A DNA stretch of 64,000 bases from a bacterium (lineage in GTDB: Bacteria > Verrucomicrobiota > Kiritimatiellia > CAIKKV01 > CAITUY01): positions 62,001 through 126,000 of the forward strand of contig JBAXWB010000003.1 in assembly GCA_037128595.1 (NCBI GenBank), in the 5' to 3' direction. Below, one piece after another: positions 16,427-25,675 of the stretch. A program made the position numbers and the translations under genes. Each line of letters begins with the position of its first letter. Position 1 is the stretch's first letter. Under the pieces are notes generated by a model. It was not told where the DNA came from. It saw only the letters and a list, made by a program, of their open reading frames with translations, and ran no database searches.

Positions 16427-17419
16427 ATGAAGATTCCTGATGCAGATAGTTTGGATCAGAAGATCTTGCAGCACCCATTGATCCTGCAATTGGGGGAGAT
16501 GGTGGCCGAAATTATGGGCCTGCGCGTGTTGGTCGTATATCCCAATGAGGATGGGTGGAGTCAATTCTTTGTAGGGATGAGCGACAGTCCCAAGACGGAA
16601 TTCTGTCGGCTGATACACTCTACCAAAGACGGTGGAAAGCATTGCAAGATGTGCCATGTCTTAATGACGACGGCGGCACAAAGTGATGGTCAGGTTGAAC
16701 ATCGTTGTCATTTGGGGTGCGAAGTTCTGGTGACCCCGGTGAATGATGCCTCTTCAGGTGCGGTAGCCGTGTTGAGCTTTTGTATGTTTCCCGGGAAAGC
16801 AACCTGGCCGGCGGTACGCGCGCGGGGAAAAGAGCTGGGGGTTGATTTGGGGGTATTGCGCAAAGCGTTCTTGAAACTCCCTCAATTGAGTGAGAAAGAG
16901 CGGCAAGGAGCGCTTCAGATAATGCGAGCCCTGGGTACGGCGATTCAGGAAGTGAAGCGGAATTATGACCTGCAAGGGCAATTGTTAGCCATGCAAAAAG
17001 GCGGTGGGGCGGCGGCCATTATGCAGGACCTCATCCGAAACAGCGGTCGGGGCGAACTTTCCGTTAAGGGGAAACGGTCGGATACGGTGCCCATGCTGGT
17101 TCACGTGGTTTGCGAACTGATTCGGCAACGGCCCGATCTGCCCCTTTCTGTCAAGGAGCTGGCGGCGGTAGCCCGTTTGACACCCAATCATTTCACGGCC
17201 TTATTCCACCGGCATACAGGTCAGGTTTTTACCGAGTACCTCTCGAATGAACGACTTAAGCGGGCCAAGCAATACCTGGTGGATCTGACCTTGAGTATTA
17301 ACGAGGTGGCACGACTGGTGGGGTATGAGGATCCGAGTTACTTTACGCGCTGGTTCCATCAGCGCGTGGGATCCTCCCCTCGCGAATGGCGTGAAACTCG
17401 TTCCTCGGAAGCGGCGTGA
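16427..17419 (+). CDS. PocR-domain AraC-family transcriptional regulator
   Basis: 330 residues. The N-terminal about 170 residues form a PocR-type sensory domain with its characteristic cysteine/histidine cluster (EFCRLIHSTKDGGKHCKMCH, EHRCHLGCEVLVTPV). The C-terminal about 100 residues are an AraC HTH pair (LTPNHFTALFHRHTG, INEVARLVGYEDPSYFTRWFH). The GGAGGG ribosome site is nine bases before ATG 16427. PocR domains sense small organic ligands; PocR itself controls cobalamin genes with propanediol. Lying 42 bases after hemL on the same strand, it may sense a metabolite and control this tetrapyrrole operon. The CKMCH is in a cytoplasmic domain and is not a heme c site. Confidence 0.85.
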   Translation: MKIPDADSLDQKILQHPLILQLGEMVAEIMGLRVLVVYPNEDGWSQFFVGMSDSPKTEFCRLIHSTKDGGKHCKMCHVLMTTAAQSDGQVEHRCHLGCEVLVTPVNDASSGAVAVLSFCMFPGKATWPAVRARGKELGVDLGVLRKAFLKLPQLSEKERQGALQIMRALGTAIQEVKRNYDLQGQLLAMQKGGGAAAIMQDLIRNSGRGELSVKGKRSDTVPMLVHVVCELIRQRPDLPLSVKELAAVARLTPNHFTALFHRHTGQVFTEYLSNERLKRAKQYLVDLTLSINEVARLVGYEDPSYFTRWFHQRVGSSPREWRETRSSEAA

Positions 17420-17429
17420 GGGGGAGCAG

Positions 17430-19430
17430 TCAGCCAGCCCCTGTTCCGTTACGGTGAACGTTTACGGGCTCATCGTGCGATATCGGGGGGGGTATCGTAA
17501 ATCGGTCGATAAATAACGAATGAAGCAACTGCGTGGAAATAATTCCAGCAAGCGTCATGTCTGCGGTTTCACTGATCCACTCGCTCTTCTCTGTTTTATT
17601 GACCAGCTGTGTGACCGCGTCGGCATTGAATAGTCCTGTTTTTGTAATCATGCCGGGGGATAACAGGTCGCGGACATAGGCGGCGGAACCACTGAAAAAA
17701 CTGCGATGAATGGGCGCGCGGTAGGGGCGTTTTGGCCGCTGCCATATTTCGGATGGCAGCCATTTACGTCCTAATTTCTTGAGAAGAAATTTCTCTGTCA
17801 GCCCCCGCAATTTGAGGGAAGAGGGAAGGCGATTGCAAAATTCCACGACCCGGTAATCCAGAAACGGAAACCTGCCTTCGATCGAATGGGCCATCCCCAT
17901 GCGATCGCCCTGGGAGGACAGCAGATATTGCGACATGAATATCGAGCTTTCCAGGAATTGAGCCTGAGCCAGGGAATCCCAGGATTTGAATTCCGGAGGG
18001 ATCGCTACCTGGTCGGCGCCTTTGCAGGGTTGACCGGCCAGGTGAGCGATTAAGTCTTTAGAGAAAAACCGGCAGGTATGGCGGTTGTTCTTCCAGCGAA
18101 TAGCATGGGAAAAAAAGGGGTCATCTAGCCCTGTTTCAGCGCTCTGAAAGAATGCCGAGAGGAAGGCGGGGCTCGTCTTCGCCAGTCCGGTGAGATCAGG
18201 GTAAAGGCGTTTGAATAAAAGGGAGCGCCAGGTTGATTGCGGTTGCCTTGCCGAAAAGCGGCGCACTTTGGCTTCTTTGAAAATATCATAACCCGCCAGG
18301 AATTCGTCAGCGCCTTCTCCCGTGAGGACGACCTTATAACCACACTCCCGGACCCGTTGCGACAAGAGGAACATGGGGGCGGGGGACGTACGCATGATGG
18401 GGATTTCAGTATGCCAGATCACGTCCGGGAAGACGCGGCCGATGTCGGCATAGGAAGCCTGTACGACCTGGTGATCTGTATTGAGGAAAGCGGCCATCTG
18501 GCGCTGGAACGGACTTTCATCGAATGCCACATCATTAAAGCTGATGGAGAATGTGTCGAGCCGTGTTGTCGCACACCTGCGGATAAGCGCCGTGATCAAG
18601 GAGGAATCCAGTCCCCCGCTCAAGTAGGCCCCTACGGGCACATCGGCACGCAGGCGAAGCTTCACCGCGTCAAGGAGAAGACTCTCCAGTTCATCCAGAT
18701 AGCTGTCGGGGTGACGTCTTCCGGAGAAGGACTCAAGAGCAGACTCTTCGCTAGGAAATTCTGATTTCCAATACTGGGTAAGGGACGTTTTGCCGGCGTG
18801 GGCCAGCAGATAGTGCCCGGGGGGTAATTCAACGATCCCTTTGAAAATCGACCGGGGGGAGAGCGGACTCCAGAAGGTGAAGATCTGGTCGAGAGTAATC
18901 GGGTCAAGCTCTGCCTTTACCTCGGGGACGGTGAGGATGGCTTTGATTTCAGATCCAAAAACAAGGGATCCGTTAATGACGGTGTAGAAAAGCGGCCTGA
19001 CCCCGAGACGGTCGCGTGCCAGGAAAAGGGTTTGATGGCGGGCATCCCATATCGCCAGTGCAAATTGACCGTTCAATCGGGACAAACAGGCGGGCCCGTA
19101 CTCCTCGTACAGATGAATCAGAATCTCGGTGTCAGCATGGGTGGTGAACCGATGTCCTTGCGCTTCTAGTTCCGGGCGAAGTTCAATATGGTTGAAGATT
19201 TCGCCATTGAACACAATCCAGAGCGTGTGATCTTCATTCGTAATGGGTTGCTGGCCACCGCTCAGGTCAACGATACTCAGGCGGGCACTTCCCAGGCCAA
19301 TATGGTCATCCAGATAGATCCCGAACTCGTCAGGCCCGCGGTGCCGGATCATGGCAAGCATCTGGCGAAGCATCGCCTCGCTTGGAGGGGTGCCCGTCTT
19401 GAGATTGAGGGTACCGGTAATGCCGCACAT
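17430..19430 (-). CDS. Asparagine-synthase-like amidotransferase 1 (exosortase/EPS type)
   Basis: 666 residues. The start is set at ATG 19430 so that the mature N-terminus is Cys2 (MCGITG), the glutaminase nucleophile; an upstream ATG would bury it. The N-terminal Ntn glutaminase domain (RHRGPDEFG, FNGEIFNH) is followed by an ATP-pyrophosphatase domain with SGGLDSSL. It resembles the amidotransferases repeatedly found in exosortase-associated EPS clusters, which are thought to amidate a sugar or lipid-linked substrate rather than make asparagine (inference). It is the last gene of the minus-strand cluster, four bases after the acyl-CoA ligase, and converges on the PocR gene. Confidence 0.85.
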   Translation of the reverse strand: MCGITGTLNLKTGTPPSEAMLRQMLAMIRHRGPDEFGIYLDDHIGLGSARLSIVDLSGGQQPITNEDHTLWIVFNGEIFNHIELRPELEAQGHRFTTHADTEILIHLYEEYGPACLSRLNGQFALAIWDARHQTLFLARDRLGVRPLFYTVINGSLVFGSEIKAILTVPEVKAELDPITLDQIFTFWSPLSPRSIFKGIVELPPGHYLLAHAGKTSLTQYWKSEFPSEESALESFSGRRHPDSYLDELESLLLDAVKLRLRADVPVGAYLSGGLDSSLITALIRRCATTRLDTFSISFNDVAFDESPFQRQMAAFLNTDHQVVQASYADIGRVFPDVIWHTEIPIMRTSPAPMFLLSQRVRECGYKVVLTGEGADEFLAGYDIFKEAKVRRFSARQPQSTWRSLLFKRLYPDLTGLAKTSPAFLSAFFQSAETGLDDPFFSHAIRWKNNRHTCRFFSKDLIAHLAGQPCKGADQVAIPPEFKSWDSLAQAQFLESSIFMSQYLLSSQGDRMGMAHSIEGRFPFLDYRVVEFCNRLPSSLKLRGLTEKFLLKKLGRKWLPSEIWQRPKRPYRAPIHRSFFSGSAAYVRDLLSPGMITKTGLFNADAVTQLVNKTEKSEWISETADMTLAGIISTQLLHSLFIDRFTIPPPISHDEPVNVHRNGTGAG

Positions 19431-19434
19431 GATG

Positions 19435-20973
19435 TCAGGTGAGTCCTTTCTTGGAAATCTTTCCCGAGGAGGTTTTGGGGAGTGAATCACGGAATTCAAT
19501 GTATTTAGGCATCATGAAATCTTCAAGGTGTATGCGGCAATGGGCAGAAATCTGCGCTACTCCCAAGGCTTTATCAGTGACGACCACAAATGCCTTGATC
19601 GCCTGTCCCAAAAGGGCGTCAGGGACTCCAATTACGGCCGCTTCCAATACCCCCTCGAGGGAATAGAGAACGTTTTCGATTTCTTTTGGAGAAACTTTTT
19701 CTCCACGGCTTTTGATCATGTCATCACTTCGGCCGACAAAGTACATGCACCCGTCGGTATCCATGCGGAATAGATCACCCGTATGACAGACCCGTTCCGC
19801 CGGCAACGGTCCCGGCTTGAAACGTGCCGCCGTGGCGTCCGGTGATTCCCAGTAGCCGCGCATCACATGGCGGCCTCTGACCACCAGCTCACCCGGCGTA
19901 TCAGGACCCAGCCGGCGTCCTTCCTGGTCCTCAAGCCATACTTCAGTTCCGGGAATAGCAATTCCTACCGAGCCAGGCTTGCTATCCAGCAGTTCCGGAG
20001 GGAGATAGAGGGTTCGTTTAGTTTCCGTCAGGCCGTACATGGAATATAATATGGACTGGGGAAATTTCCGGCGAAGCTCCTGAATGTGGCTCGGGGGGAG
20101 GGAGGCCGCAGTATTCGTGATATAGCGCAACGAAGACAAATTGAAGGGGGTCAAATCCAGCTGAAGGATCATGGCGAAAAGGGTCGGAACGCCCGGGAAC
20201 CCGGTGACCTGTTCCTGCTCGATCCGGGTTAAAATCGCAGCCGGGTAGGCAAATCCCGATTCCAGGACCAGTCTCCCTTCGAACTTGAACGTCATCAGTA
20301 ATTGATATAATCCATAGTCGAAGGAAAGCGGGAGGACATTGATGACCACATCGGTGTCAACATTCCGCAGATACTGAATTATGGATGAGGCGGCAAACTC
20401 AACATTCGAATGGTCGGACATCACCCCTTTAGGTTCACCAGTCGTTCCCGAGGTATATATGAGGCAAGCAAGATCGAGGTCAATATTCACCTTGGGAGGA
20501 GGCAGGGCAGACGCCTGTCCCAGAAAGGGTGCGAAGGGATGGTATGGTGCGGGTAGCGCGGCTTCCTGATCTGATGATGAGCCGCAGACCACCACGGTGT
20601 GAAGGGAGGGAACCGTGGCAAGAAGTTGAGCTGAAGGAGTTTCTTCAAGAAAACGTGGATCAGCGAATAAAGCGGAGGCGCGGCAATTATCAAGGATGAA
20701 GTGGAGCTTATCAGTTTTCGTCGAGCGGTTGATGAGAACGAAGACCCCGCCGGATTTAAGCGCTGCGAAAATGGCCACGACCGCCTCGACAGAGTTGTGG
20801 AGGTAGATCGCGATCCGATCACCGCGCTGGACGCCTTGTTTGATGAGAGCGTTGGCCAGCCGATTGGTCTTGGCGTCAAGCTGGGAATAGGTAAGCCGCT
20901 GATCTTCATAAACCAGGGCAATCTTGTCGGGGCGCCGCGCGGCACTATTTTGTAAAAAGTCCTGGACGAGCAT
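19435..20973 (-). CDS. AMP-forming acyl-CoA/acyl-ACP ligase, exosortase-EPS-associated type
   Basis: 512 residues of the ANL superfamily. Visible motifs are the P-loop-like YTSGTTGEPKGVM, the Tyr-Gly-x-Thr motif SMYGLTET, HTGDLFR, and the C-terminal catalytic lysine in LPKTSSGKISK. It adenylates a carboxylic acid and transfers it to a thiol. With a free-standing acyl carrier protein two genes upstream, the acceptor is probably the ACP phosphopantetheine. It sits ten bases after the NadE-like gene. Ligases of this type are markers of exosortase-associated EPS loci. Confidence 0.87.
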   Translation of the reverse strand: MLVQDFLQNSAARRPDKIALVYEDQRLTYSQLDAKTNRLANALIKQGVQRGDRIAIYLHNSVEAVVAIFAALKSGGVFVLINRSTKTDKLHFILDNCRASALFADPRFLEETPSAQLLATVPSLHTVVVCGSSSDQEAALPAPYHPFAPFLGQASALPPPKVNIDLDLACLIYTSGTTGEPKGVMSDHSNVEFAASSIIQYLRNVDTDVVINVLPLSFDYGLYQLLMTFKFEGRLVLESGFAYPAAILTRIEQEQVTGFPGVPTLFAMILQLDLTPFNLSSLRYITNTAASLPPSHIQELRRKFPQSILYSMYGLTETKRTLYLPPELLDSKPGSVGIAIPGTEVWLEDQEGRRLGPDTPGELVVRGRHVMRGYWESPDATAARFKPGPLPAERVCHTGDLFRMDTDGCMYFVGRSDDMIKSRGEKVSPKEIENVLYSLEGVLEAAVIGVPDALLGQAIKAFVVVTDKALGVAQISAHCRIHLEDFMMPKYIEFRDSLPKTSSGKISKKGLT

Positions 20974-20982
20974 AGGTCACCT

Positions 20983-21960
20983 CTATAGTGGTTCAACAAG
21001 TGATGGAGGCGCATGTAAATATTCCGCAGCCCGGCGCTTGGATCGGATATCGGTAAACACGCGTTCAACAAGGGCTGCCGCCATCCCAAGCTCTTTCCCG
21101 ATGACTGCGGAACTGAAGCCGTGGTTCAAGCCATAAAGAATCAGATCCATTTTGTCGTATGGCAGCGAGAAATAAAACTCCTCCTGACTCTGGGGAAGGG
21201 AATAGGTATCTGTGGTTGGCGCCCGGTTGCAAATGTCGTCTGGTAATCTCAAGTGTCTGGCCAGCTGATAAACCTGGGATTTGTAGAGATGGGCGATTGG
21301 TTTGATATCTGCCGCTCCATCACCCAATTTTACAAAAAACCCCTGGTCATACTCGAGGCGGTTGGGTGTGCCTGCCACCGCGTAATTCAGCCGATCAGCA
21401 TGGTAGTAGGCCAGCATCATACGGGTGCGTTGTTTGAAGTTTGAAGCCGCAACGATTCCGAGATAAGCGGCCAGGGATAAACGCGCGGAAGTGCGTTGGC
21501 CTGCCGGCGATTCGGCTATGATGGAAAACAGGCGATATTGATCCTCCGCAAGAAGACTGGGAAGCGCGATCTTCGACTTCCAGTCAGGTCCGTATTCAGG
21601 AATCATGAGCCGGATGGCATCATCTCTCCGGCGATAACAGCCCTGCGCTTCCAGAATCCCGGTGATATCTTCATGAACCGTGTTAATGCCGAGATGTCTG
21701 GCGACATGCCGGCTTAAGGGTAGTGTTTCAGAAGCTGAATCCCGTTCCGGCATGAGTAGCCCCAGTACCCGTTCACGGCCCAGTGCGGTCACCGCAAGGG
21801 CGCCCACCACGCTGCTGTCGATGCCTCCGGAAAGCGCGACAATTACCCCTTTTTTTTTAAACCGGCGTAAGACCTGCTCGCATAGTGAGTCCTTGATCTT
21901 CGCTGCGGCCGCAGCACAGTCGAGATCGAGCAGGCCGCTTGAAAATGGTGTCGTATTCAT
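20983..21960 (-). CDS. NAD synthase (NadE)-like N-type ATP pyrophosphatase
   Basis: 325 residues starting at ATG 21960, overlapping the ACP gene by four bases. It has the PP-loop ALSGGIDSSVVG and the ammonia-dependent NadE signature regions (GTPNRLEYDQGFFVKLGDGAADI, KSQVYQLARHL). The family adenylates nicotinate adenine dinucleotide and amidates it. Placement between an ACP and an acyl-CoA ligase, in a cluster with two glutamine amidotransferases, suggests it may amidate an EPS-related carboxylate instead. A housekeeping NAD synthase role cannot be excluded. Confidence 0.78.
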   Translation of the reverse strand: MNTTPFSSGLLDLDCAAAAAKIKDSLCEQVLRRFKKKGVIVALSGGIDSSVVGALAVTALGRERVLGLLMPERDSASETLPLSRHVARHLGINTVHEDITGILEAQGCYRRRDDAIRLMIPEYGPDWKSKIALPSLLAEDQYRLFSIIAESPAGQRTSARLSLAAYLGIVAASNFKQRTRMMLAYYHADRLNYAVAGTPNRLEYDQGFFVKLGDGAADIKPIAHLYKSQVYQLARHLRLPDDICNRAPTTDTYSLPQSQEEFYFSLPYDKMDLILYGLNHGFSSAVIGKELGMAAALVERVFTDIRSKRRAAEYLHAPPSLVEPL

Positions 21961-22262
21961 GGTGCCAATTCTCCAGGGAGGGGGTTGGGGGCGTAGAGGC
22001 AAGGGGCCCCCGGTTTTCCCTGATCCAATTTTCTTGACAGGAACTGAGCAACGTTATTGATGCTGTCAAGGTTGGCTGGAAGTAATTCCTGTGTTTCAAT
22101 TTCAATGTCGTATGTGGATTCCAGAAACGTGACGAGTTCCAGGATACCGGTTGAGTCTAGAATGCCTCCGCTCAGGAATGAGGTATTGTCCCGCAGGGGG
22201 GCCGCATCCCCGTAAAGAAAATTTGCCACCACAAATGCCCGCACGTCATCAGCGTAGTTCAT
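21957..22262 (-). CDS. Acyl carrier protein
   Basis: 101 residues from ATG 22262, which has GGAGG just upstream; a longer frame to 22358 lacks a site. The phosphopantetheine serine is S37 in GGILDSTGILEL, and the helix pattern and acidic character fit an ACP. The tail after residue 80 (Pro-rich) is not part of the fold. It is translationally coupled to the NadE-like gene. It probably carries the acyl group activated by the ligase at 19435-20973. Confidence 0.85.
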   Translation of the reverse strand: MNYADDVRAFVVANFLYGDAAPLRDNTSFLSGGILDSTGILELVTFLESTYDIEIETQELLPANLDSINNVAQFLSRKLDQGKPGAPCLYAPNPLPGELAP

Positions 22263-22305
22263 ATCGCCTCCTTTTCCTGTATTCATACTAAGTCGTTTGG
22301 CTGTG

Positions 22306-23268
22306 TCATTCAGCGACAGATGACTTTCGAAACTCATTTTCAAACCAATTCCTGACATGTTCGATCACTTTCAATTTCCCGTCTCCTGCAAGAAAGCCAT
22401 GGTCTGTGCCTGAAACCTTTTTGTACTGGGCCCGGAGTGGGCCGTCAGAAAGCAAATAATCCAAATAGTCAAACTCGGTATCTTTTCTGGGATCAACCGC
22501 TGCAATGAACAATAACCTCGTCTGACTTTTCAATGCCTGCTTAACGCGATTCAAGAGTTCGTCATTGGTCTGGGGAGGGAGTTCCGTGGGCACGGTATTT
22601 CGTTGAGCGGGATGAGGGAGGGATGATCTCGTATTGGAAATGAACCGTCGTGTTTTCTGTGCGCTTTTTTGAAGAAAATCACCCATACCTGTTTTTAAAA
22701 GAGCGGCGCGTATCTCATCTCGAAAGGACGTAAATCTCAGACGCCACCCTTCCCGGGCCGGCAGGGTGGGGGAGTTCCCGGGTGATGAAGAGTTTTCTAA
22801 CGCCAGGGTAAAGATCAGATCGAGGGCGAAGATGCCTTCTGGCCAGTTGGTTGGACGGGAGGTAGCCGCATAAAAAGCGGTTATGGCTCCGCCACAATGT
22901 CCCCCAATGACCAGCCGTTGCAGCCCAAGTTCCTCCTTGACCCGGTCTAAACACTCACACGTCAGTTCGGCGAAACCTCCTTCCTGGACGGTTTTTACAA
23001 ATGAAACAGAATCCACTGGTAAGTCCCCTTCAGAATCGCCAAGTCCGGGTTGATCCATTCGTACGGTCGTTATTCCCATTTCGGCTAATGCGTCAGATAG
23101 GGCAACGGCAAGTTGTCCTTGTCCGGACCGGGGAAGGAAACCCGGGTGGAGTACAATAACGCCTAATCCTTCAAATCCAGTGGTTCTTTTTGTAGCCTCG
23201 TCCGGAGGCACATGTACCGTTCCCCTGAGTCGGAGTCCATGGACAAGTATTTCGATACACTTTCTCAT
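22306..23268 (-). CDS. Alpha/beta hydrolase with cysteine nucleophile (exosortase-system hydrolase 1 type)
   Basis: 320 residues starting at ATG 23268, which overlaps the flippase stop (ATGA). The fold is shown by HPGF, RMDQPGLGDSEG and the nucleophile elbow GGHCGG, where Cys125 replaces serine. A candidate acid (AVDPRKD) and His (GTDHGFL) complete the triad. Cys-type elbows occur in hydrolases of exosortase-associated EPS clusters. The substrate is unknown; a thioester on the neighbouring ACP, or transfer of an acyl group to the polysaccharide, is a reasonable guess. Confidence 0.78.
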   Translation of the reverse strand: MRKCIEILVHGLRLRGTVHVPPDEATKRTTGFEGLGVIVLHPGFLPRSGQGQLAVALSDALAEMGITTVRMDQPGLGDSEGDLPVDSVSFVKTVQEGGFAELTCECLDRVKEELGLQRLVIGGHCGGAITAFYAATSRPTNWPEGIFALDLIFTLALENSSSPGNSPTLPAREGWRLRFTSFRDEIRAALLKTGMGDFLQKSAQKTRRFISNTRSSLPHPAQRNTVPTELPPQTNDELLNRVKQALKSQTRLLFIAAVDPRKDTEFDYLDYLLSDGPLRAQYKKVSGTDHGFLAGDGKLKVIEHVRNWFENEFRKSSVAE

Positions 23269-25652
23269 AGGTGCCGGGTTGATCTGTTTACATTGCTGGA
23301 TATCCATTGGGTGTTTGCTTTAAAGAAATCATGCATGTCGGGATTCAGCGGCGCCCGATGAATGCGCAGTCCAGGGTTCAATGCCTGCCATAATCCCCCA
23401 CCAGCGATCAGCGGCACTTCCGACTGGCTGAGTTTGGTAACCTTCCAAGGCCGCCCATGGTCATCGATCCCGTCTTTCCCGCCACTCTCCGGGAGGACGA
23501 GGGTCATCTCCTCGGCTTCGCGCCATAATGCCGGTGTGATCGTGTAGCCGGCGGCATCAATGGCAATGCCCTGCTCCAGGCTCGACTTGTAATGGGCCCA
23601 GGTTTTGACCTGACCCGTCTCCGAGTTTGCCAGATCGAAAGCCATGCGCTTGAAGAAGGTATCCCGTAATGCACTTGAACCGCATTGGGAGGGGGACCAC
23701 AACAACATCCCGTCTCCGAGTCCGGTTTTGAAACTGTGCGCAATGATCAGTCCACCCAGCCCGATCCCGTTCAATATGAGCGGGACATCGGGAGCTTGTT
23801 CCCGCAGATAGGCACACGAGTTCATGCAGTCTTCAATCCATGATTTCAACGTATAGTCCTGGAAACGGCCAGTGCTTTCGCCGCATCCCCGGTAATCGAA
23901 CCTGAGTGCAGAAAACCCCTGTTCCGCAAGATATCGGGCCCATCGGACCCATGGGGCATAAGAAAAAGGACGTTCTACGGCAAAATGTCCCGCCAGCAAT
24001 ACTTGAGCGACGGGTTTATTCGCGCGGTGAAATGCAAAATATACGTGTTGGTTGCCATGATGGAGATACCCGAATTCTTCTTTTGAGGAATAGGCCTTGG
24101 CCAGATTCGGCCGGATGATATCTCTCGCAATTATTGGGGGCAAAGCAGGGATTTCTGTTTGTGGGTCTCTTTGGAATAGTCCGATCAACTTGCAGGAAAT
24201 ATTTTCAAAATAGTCACCTCCAAGCGACTCTTTCAATTTCAGATAACTCCACCAGGTGGCAAGGAGGGTGCCTGCAACCCCGACAGATAGTGAAACAGAA
24301 GGACTGGTGTACCGGCAAAGGAGGAAGATGGCCGCCGTTGCGGTGATGATGATAAACATGGTTTTTCTGGAACTCTTTTCCCATGAGAAGGAGGTGAGCC
24401 TTCTGGCGACGAGAACAATGAGGGCGGTATAGAAGCCGTAAAAGATAAAAAAGGCGATCCCCGAACCTTCAAAGCGCCACCATTGAATGCACAGGTAAAA
24501 AATAGCAAGTTGGATGATCGCGCAGGAGCCTTCGACGAGCATAAATACCCCCCCCCGACCCTTTGCAAGGGCAATGAATCCCAGGGGCCAGCTTACCACC
24601 TTCAAGGCATCGCCGAGAATCTGCCAGCGGATCACGTCCGTTGCCGCAGTGAAGGCCGAGGAATAGACTATTTTAAGAATCCACGGTGCCAGAACTAACG
24701 TAGCGAGGAGGCCAGGGAACATGATCAACATTCCCATTTCCGCCTGTTCATTGATGAGGCGGTTACAGGTAACATGATCCTCGGCGACGGCGGCTAACCG
24801 GGGGTAATAGTCCGTTCCCATGGCTCCAAGCACCATGCCGGAGAAGGTGAGGGACAACGCGCAAGCGGCTTGGTACAGGCCAACGGTGTCGAGGTTGAAC
24901 CTGTTCGTGATGAGTAACCGCGTTAGATAGAAAATAGCAGCGCCGATGAAGCCTGTCACCACAACGGCAATGCCAATGCTCAGCAACCCTTTTAATTCGG
25001 TAAACAGGTCTTTGATCGTAAGGGTGATTCGTTCTATCGGTACTTGTCGTGCAAACCACCAGGAGGCAATCACCGTGCAGAAGGAGGCCATCATCAGGAA
25101 CCACGGGACCCCTTGCTCACGCAGAACGATGATAAAAGGGAGTGCGATGACCGTTCCGCCGATGGCGCCCAGCACCTGGCATAGGCTGAGTTCTTTTATC
25201 CGGCGCATTCCTTGAAGAATGGCGCGTTGCCGGGCACCGAATCCCTCGATCAGTACTACCGTTGCCACAATCCTGATGCCGACCGCGTGGTCCGGGTCCC
25301 CAAACGTCAATTGGGAGATCGGGCTGGCAAATGCGATAATCCCGCACATTCCCGTCAATCCGCCTGCCCAGGTTAGCGTCTTCAGTGCGCTGACCGTAGT
25401 CGCGATTCGGCGCTCGTTGTTTTTTGCCGCTGAATCAGCTATCTGCCGCACCCCGCTGACCGGAATTCCAAGGACGCTGAGAGATCCAACGAGTGCCGGA
25501 ATGGAGGCATATAACCCGGCAAGGCCAACGCCCGCAGGCCCTAACAATACGGCCAGTAATTTGTTTTTGAGCAAACCGAATCCGAGACTGATGGCTTGTG
25601 AGCCACCAATAAGGGCTGTCGACTGGAAAATCTGGCGTCGGGATTGCGACAT
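23265..25652 (-). CDS. Wzx-type flippase fused to an alpha/beta-hydrolase-like domain
   Basis: 795 residues. Residues 1 to about 490 are a polysaccharide flippase of the MATE/MOP type, with about 12 hydrophobic segments and the N-terminal QAISLGFGLLKNKLLAVLLGP pattern split over the first helices. Residues about 540-795 are an alpha/beta-hydrolase-like domain (FDYRGCGESTG). The nucleophile elbow reads GIGLGG (629-634), so glycine stands where Ser/Cys should be. It resembles the hydrolase 2 proteins of exosortase EPS clusters, normally a separate gene. It probably translocates the lipid-linked EPS repeat unit, with the cytosolic domain possibly binding the modified unit. Confidence 0.83.
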   Translation of the reverse strand: MSQSRRQIFQSTALIGGSQAISLGFGLLKNKLLAVLLGPAGVGLAGLYASIPALVGSLSVLGIPVSGVRQIADSAAKNNERRIATTVSALKTLTWAGGLTGMCGIIAFASPISQLTFGDPDHAVGIRIVATVVLIEGFGARQRAILQGMRRIKELSLCQVLGAIGGTVIALPFIIVLREQGVPWFLMMASFCTVIASWWFARQVPIERITLTIKDLFTELKGLLSIGIAVVVTGFIGAAIFYLTRLLITNRFNLDTVGLYQAACALSLTFSGMVLGAMGTDYYPRLAAVAEDHVTCNRLINEQAEMGMLIMFPGLLATLVLAPWILKIVYSSAFTAATDVIRWQILGDALKVVSWPLGFIALAKGRGGVFMLVEGSCAIIQLAIFYLCIQWWRFEGSGIAFFIFYGFYTALIVLVARRLTSFSWEKSSRKTMFIIITATAAIFLLCRYTSPSVSLSVGVAGTLLATWWSYLKLKESLGGDYFENISCKLIGLFQRDPQTEIPALPPIIARDIIRPNLAKAYSSKEEFGYLHHGNQHVYFAFHRANKPVAQVLLAGHFAVERPFSYAPWVRWARYLAEQGFSALRFDYRGCGESTGRFQDYTLKSWIEDCMNSCAYLREQAPDVPLILNGIGLGGLIIAHSFKTGLGDGMLLWSPSQCGSSALRDTFFKRMAFDLANSETGQVKTWAHYKSSLEQGIAIDAAGYTITPALWREAEEMTLVLPESGGKDGIDDHGRPWKVTKLSQSEVPLIAGGGLWQALNPGLRIHRAPLNPDMHDFFKANTQWISSNVNRSTRHL

Positions 25653-25675
25653 GGACGTTCTGCTCCGAATTCAAA

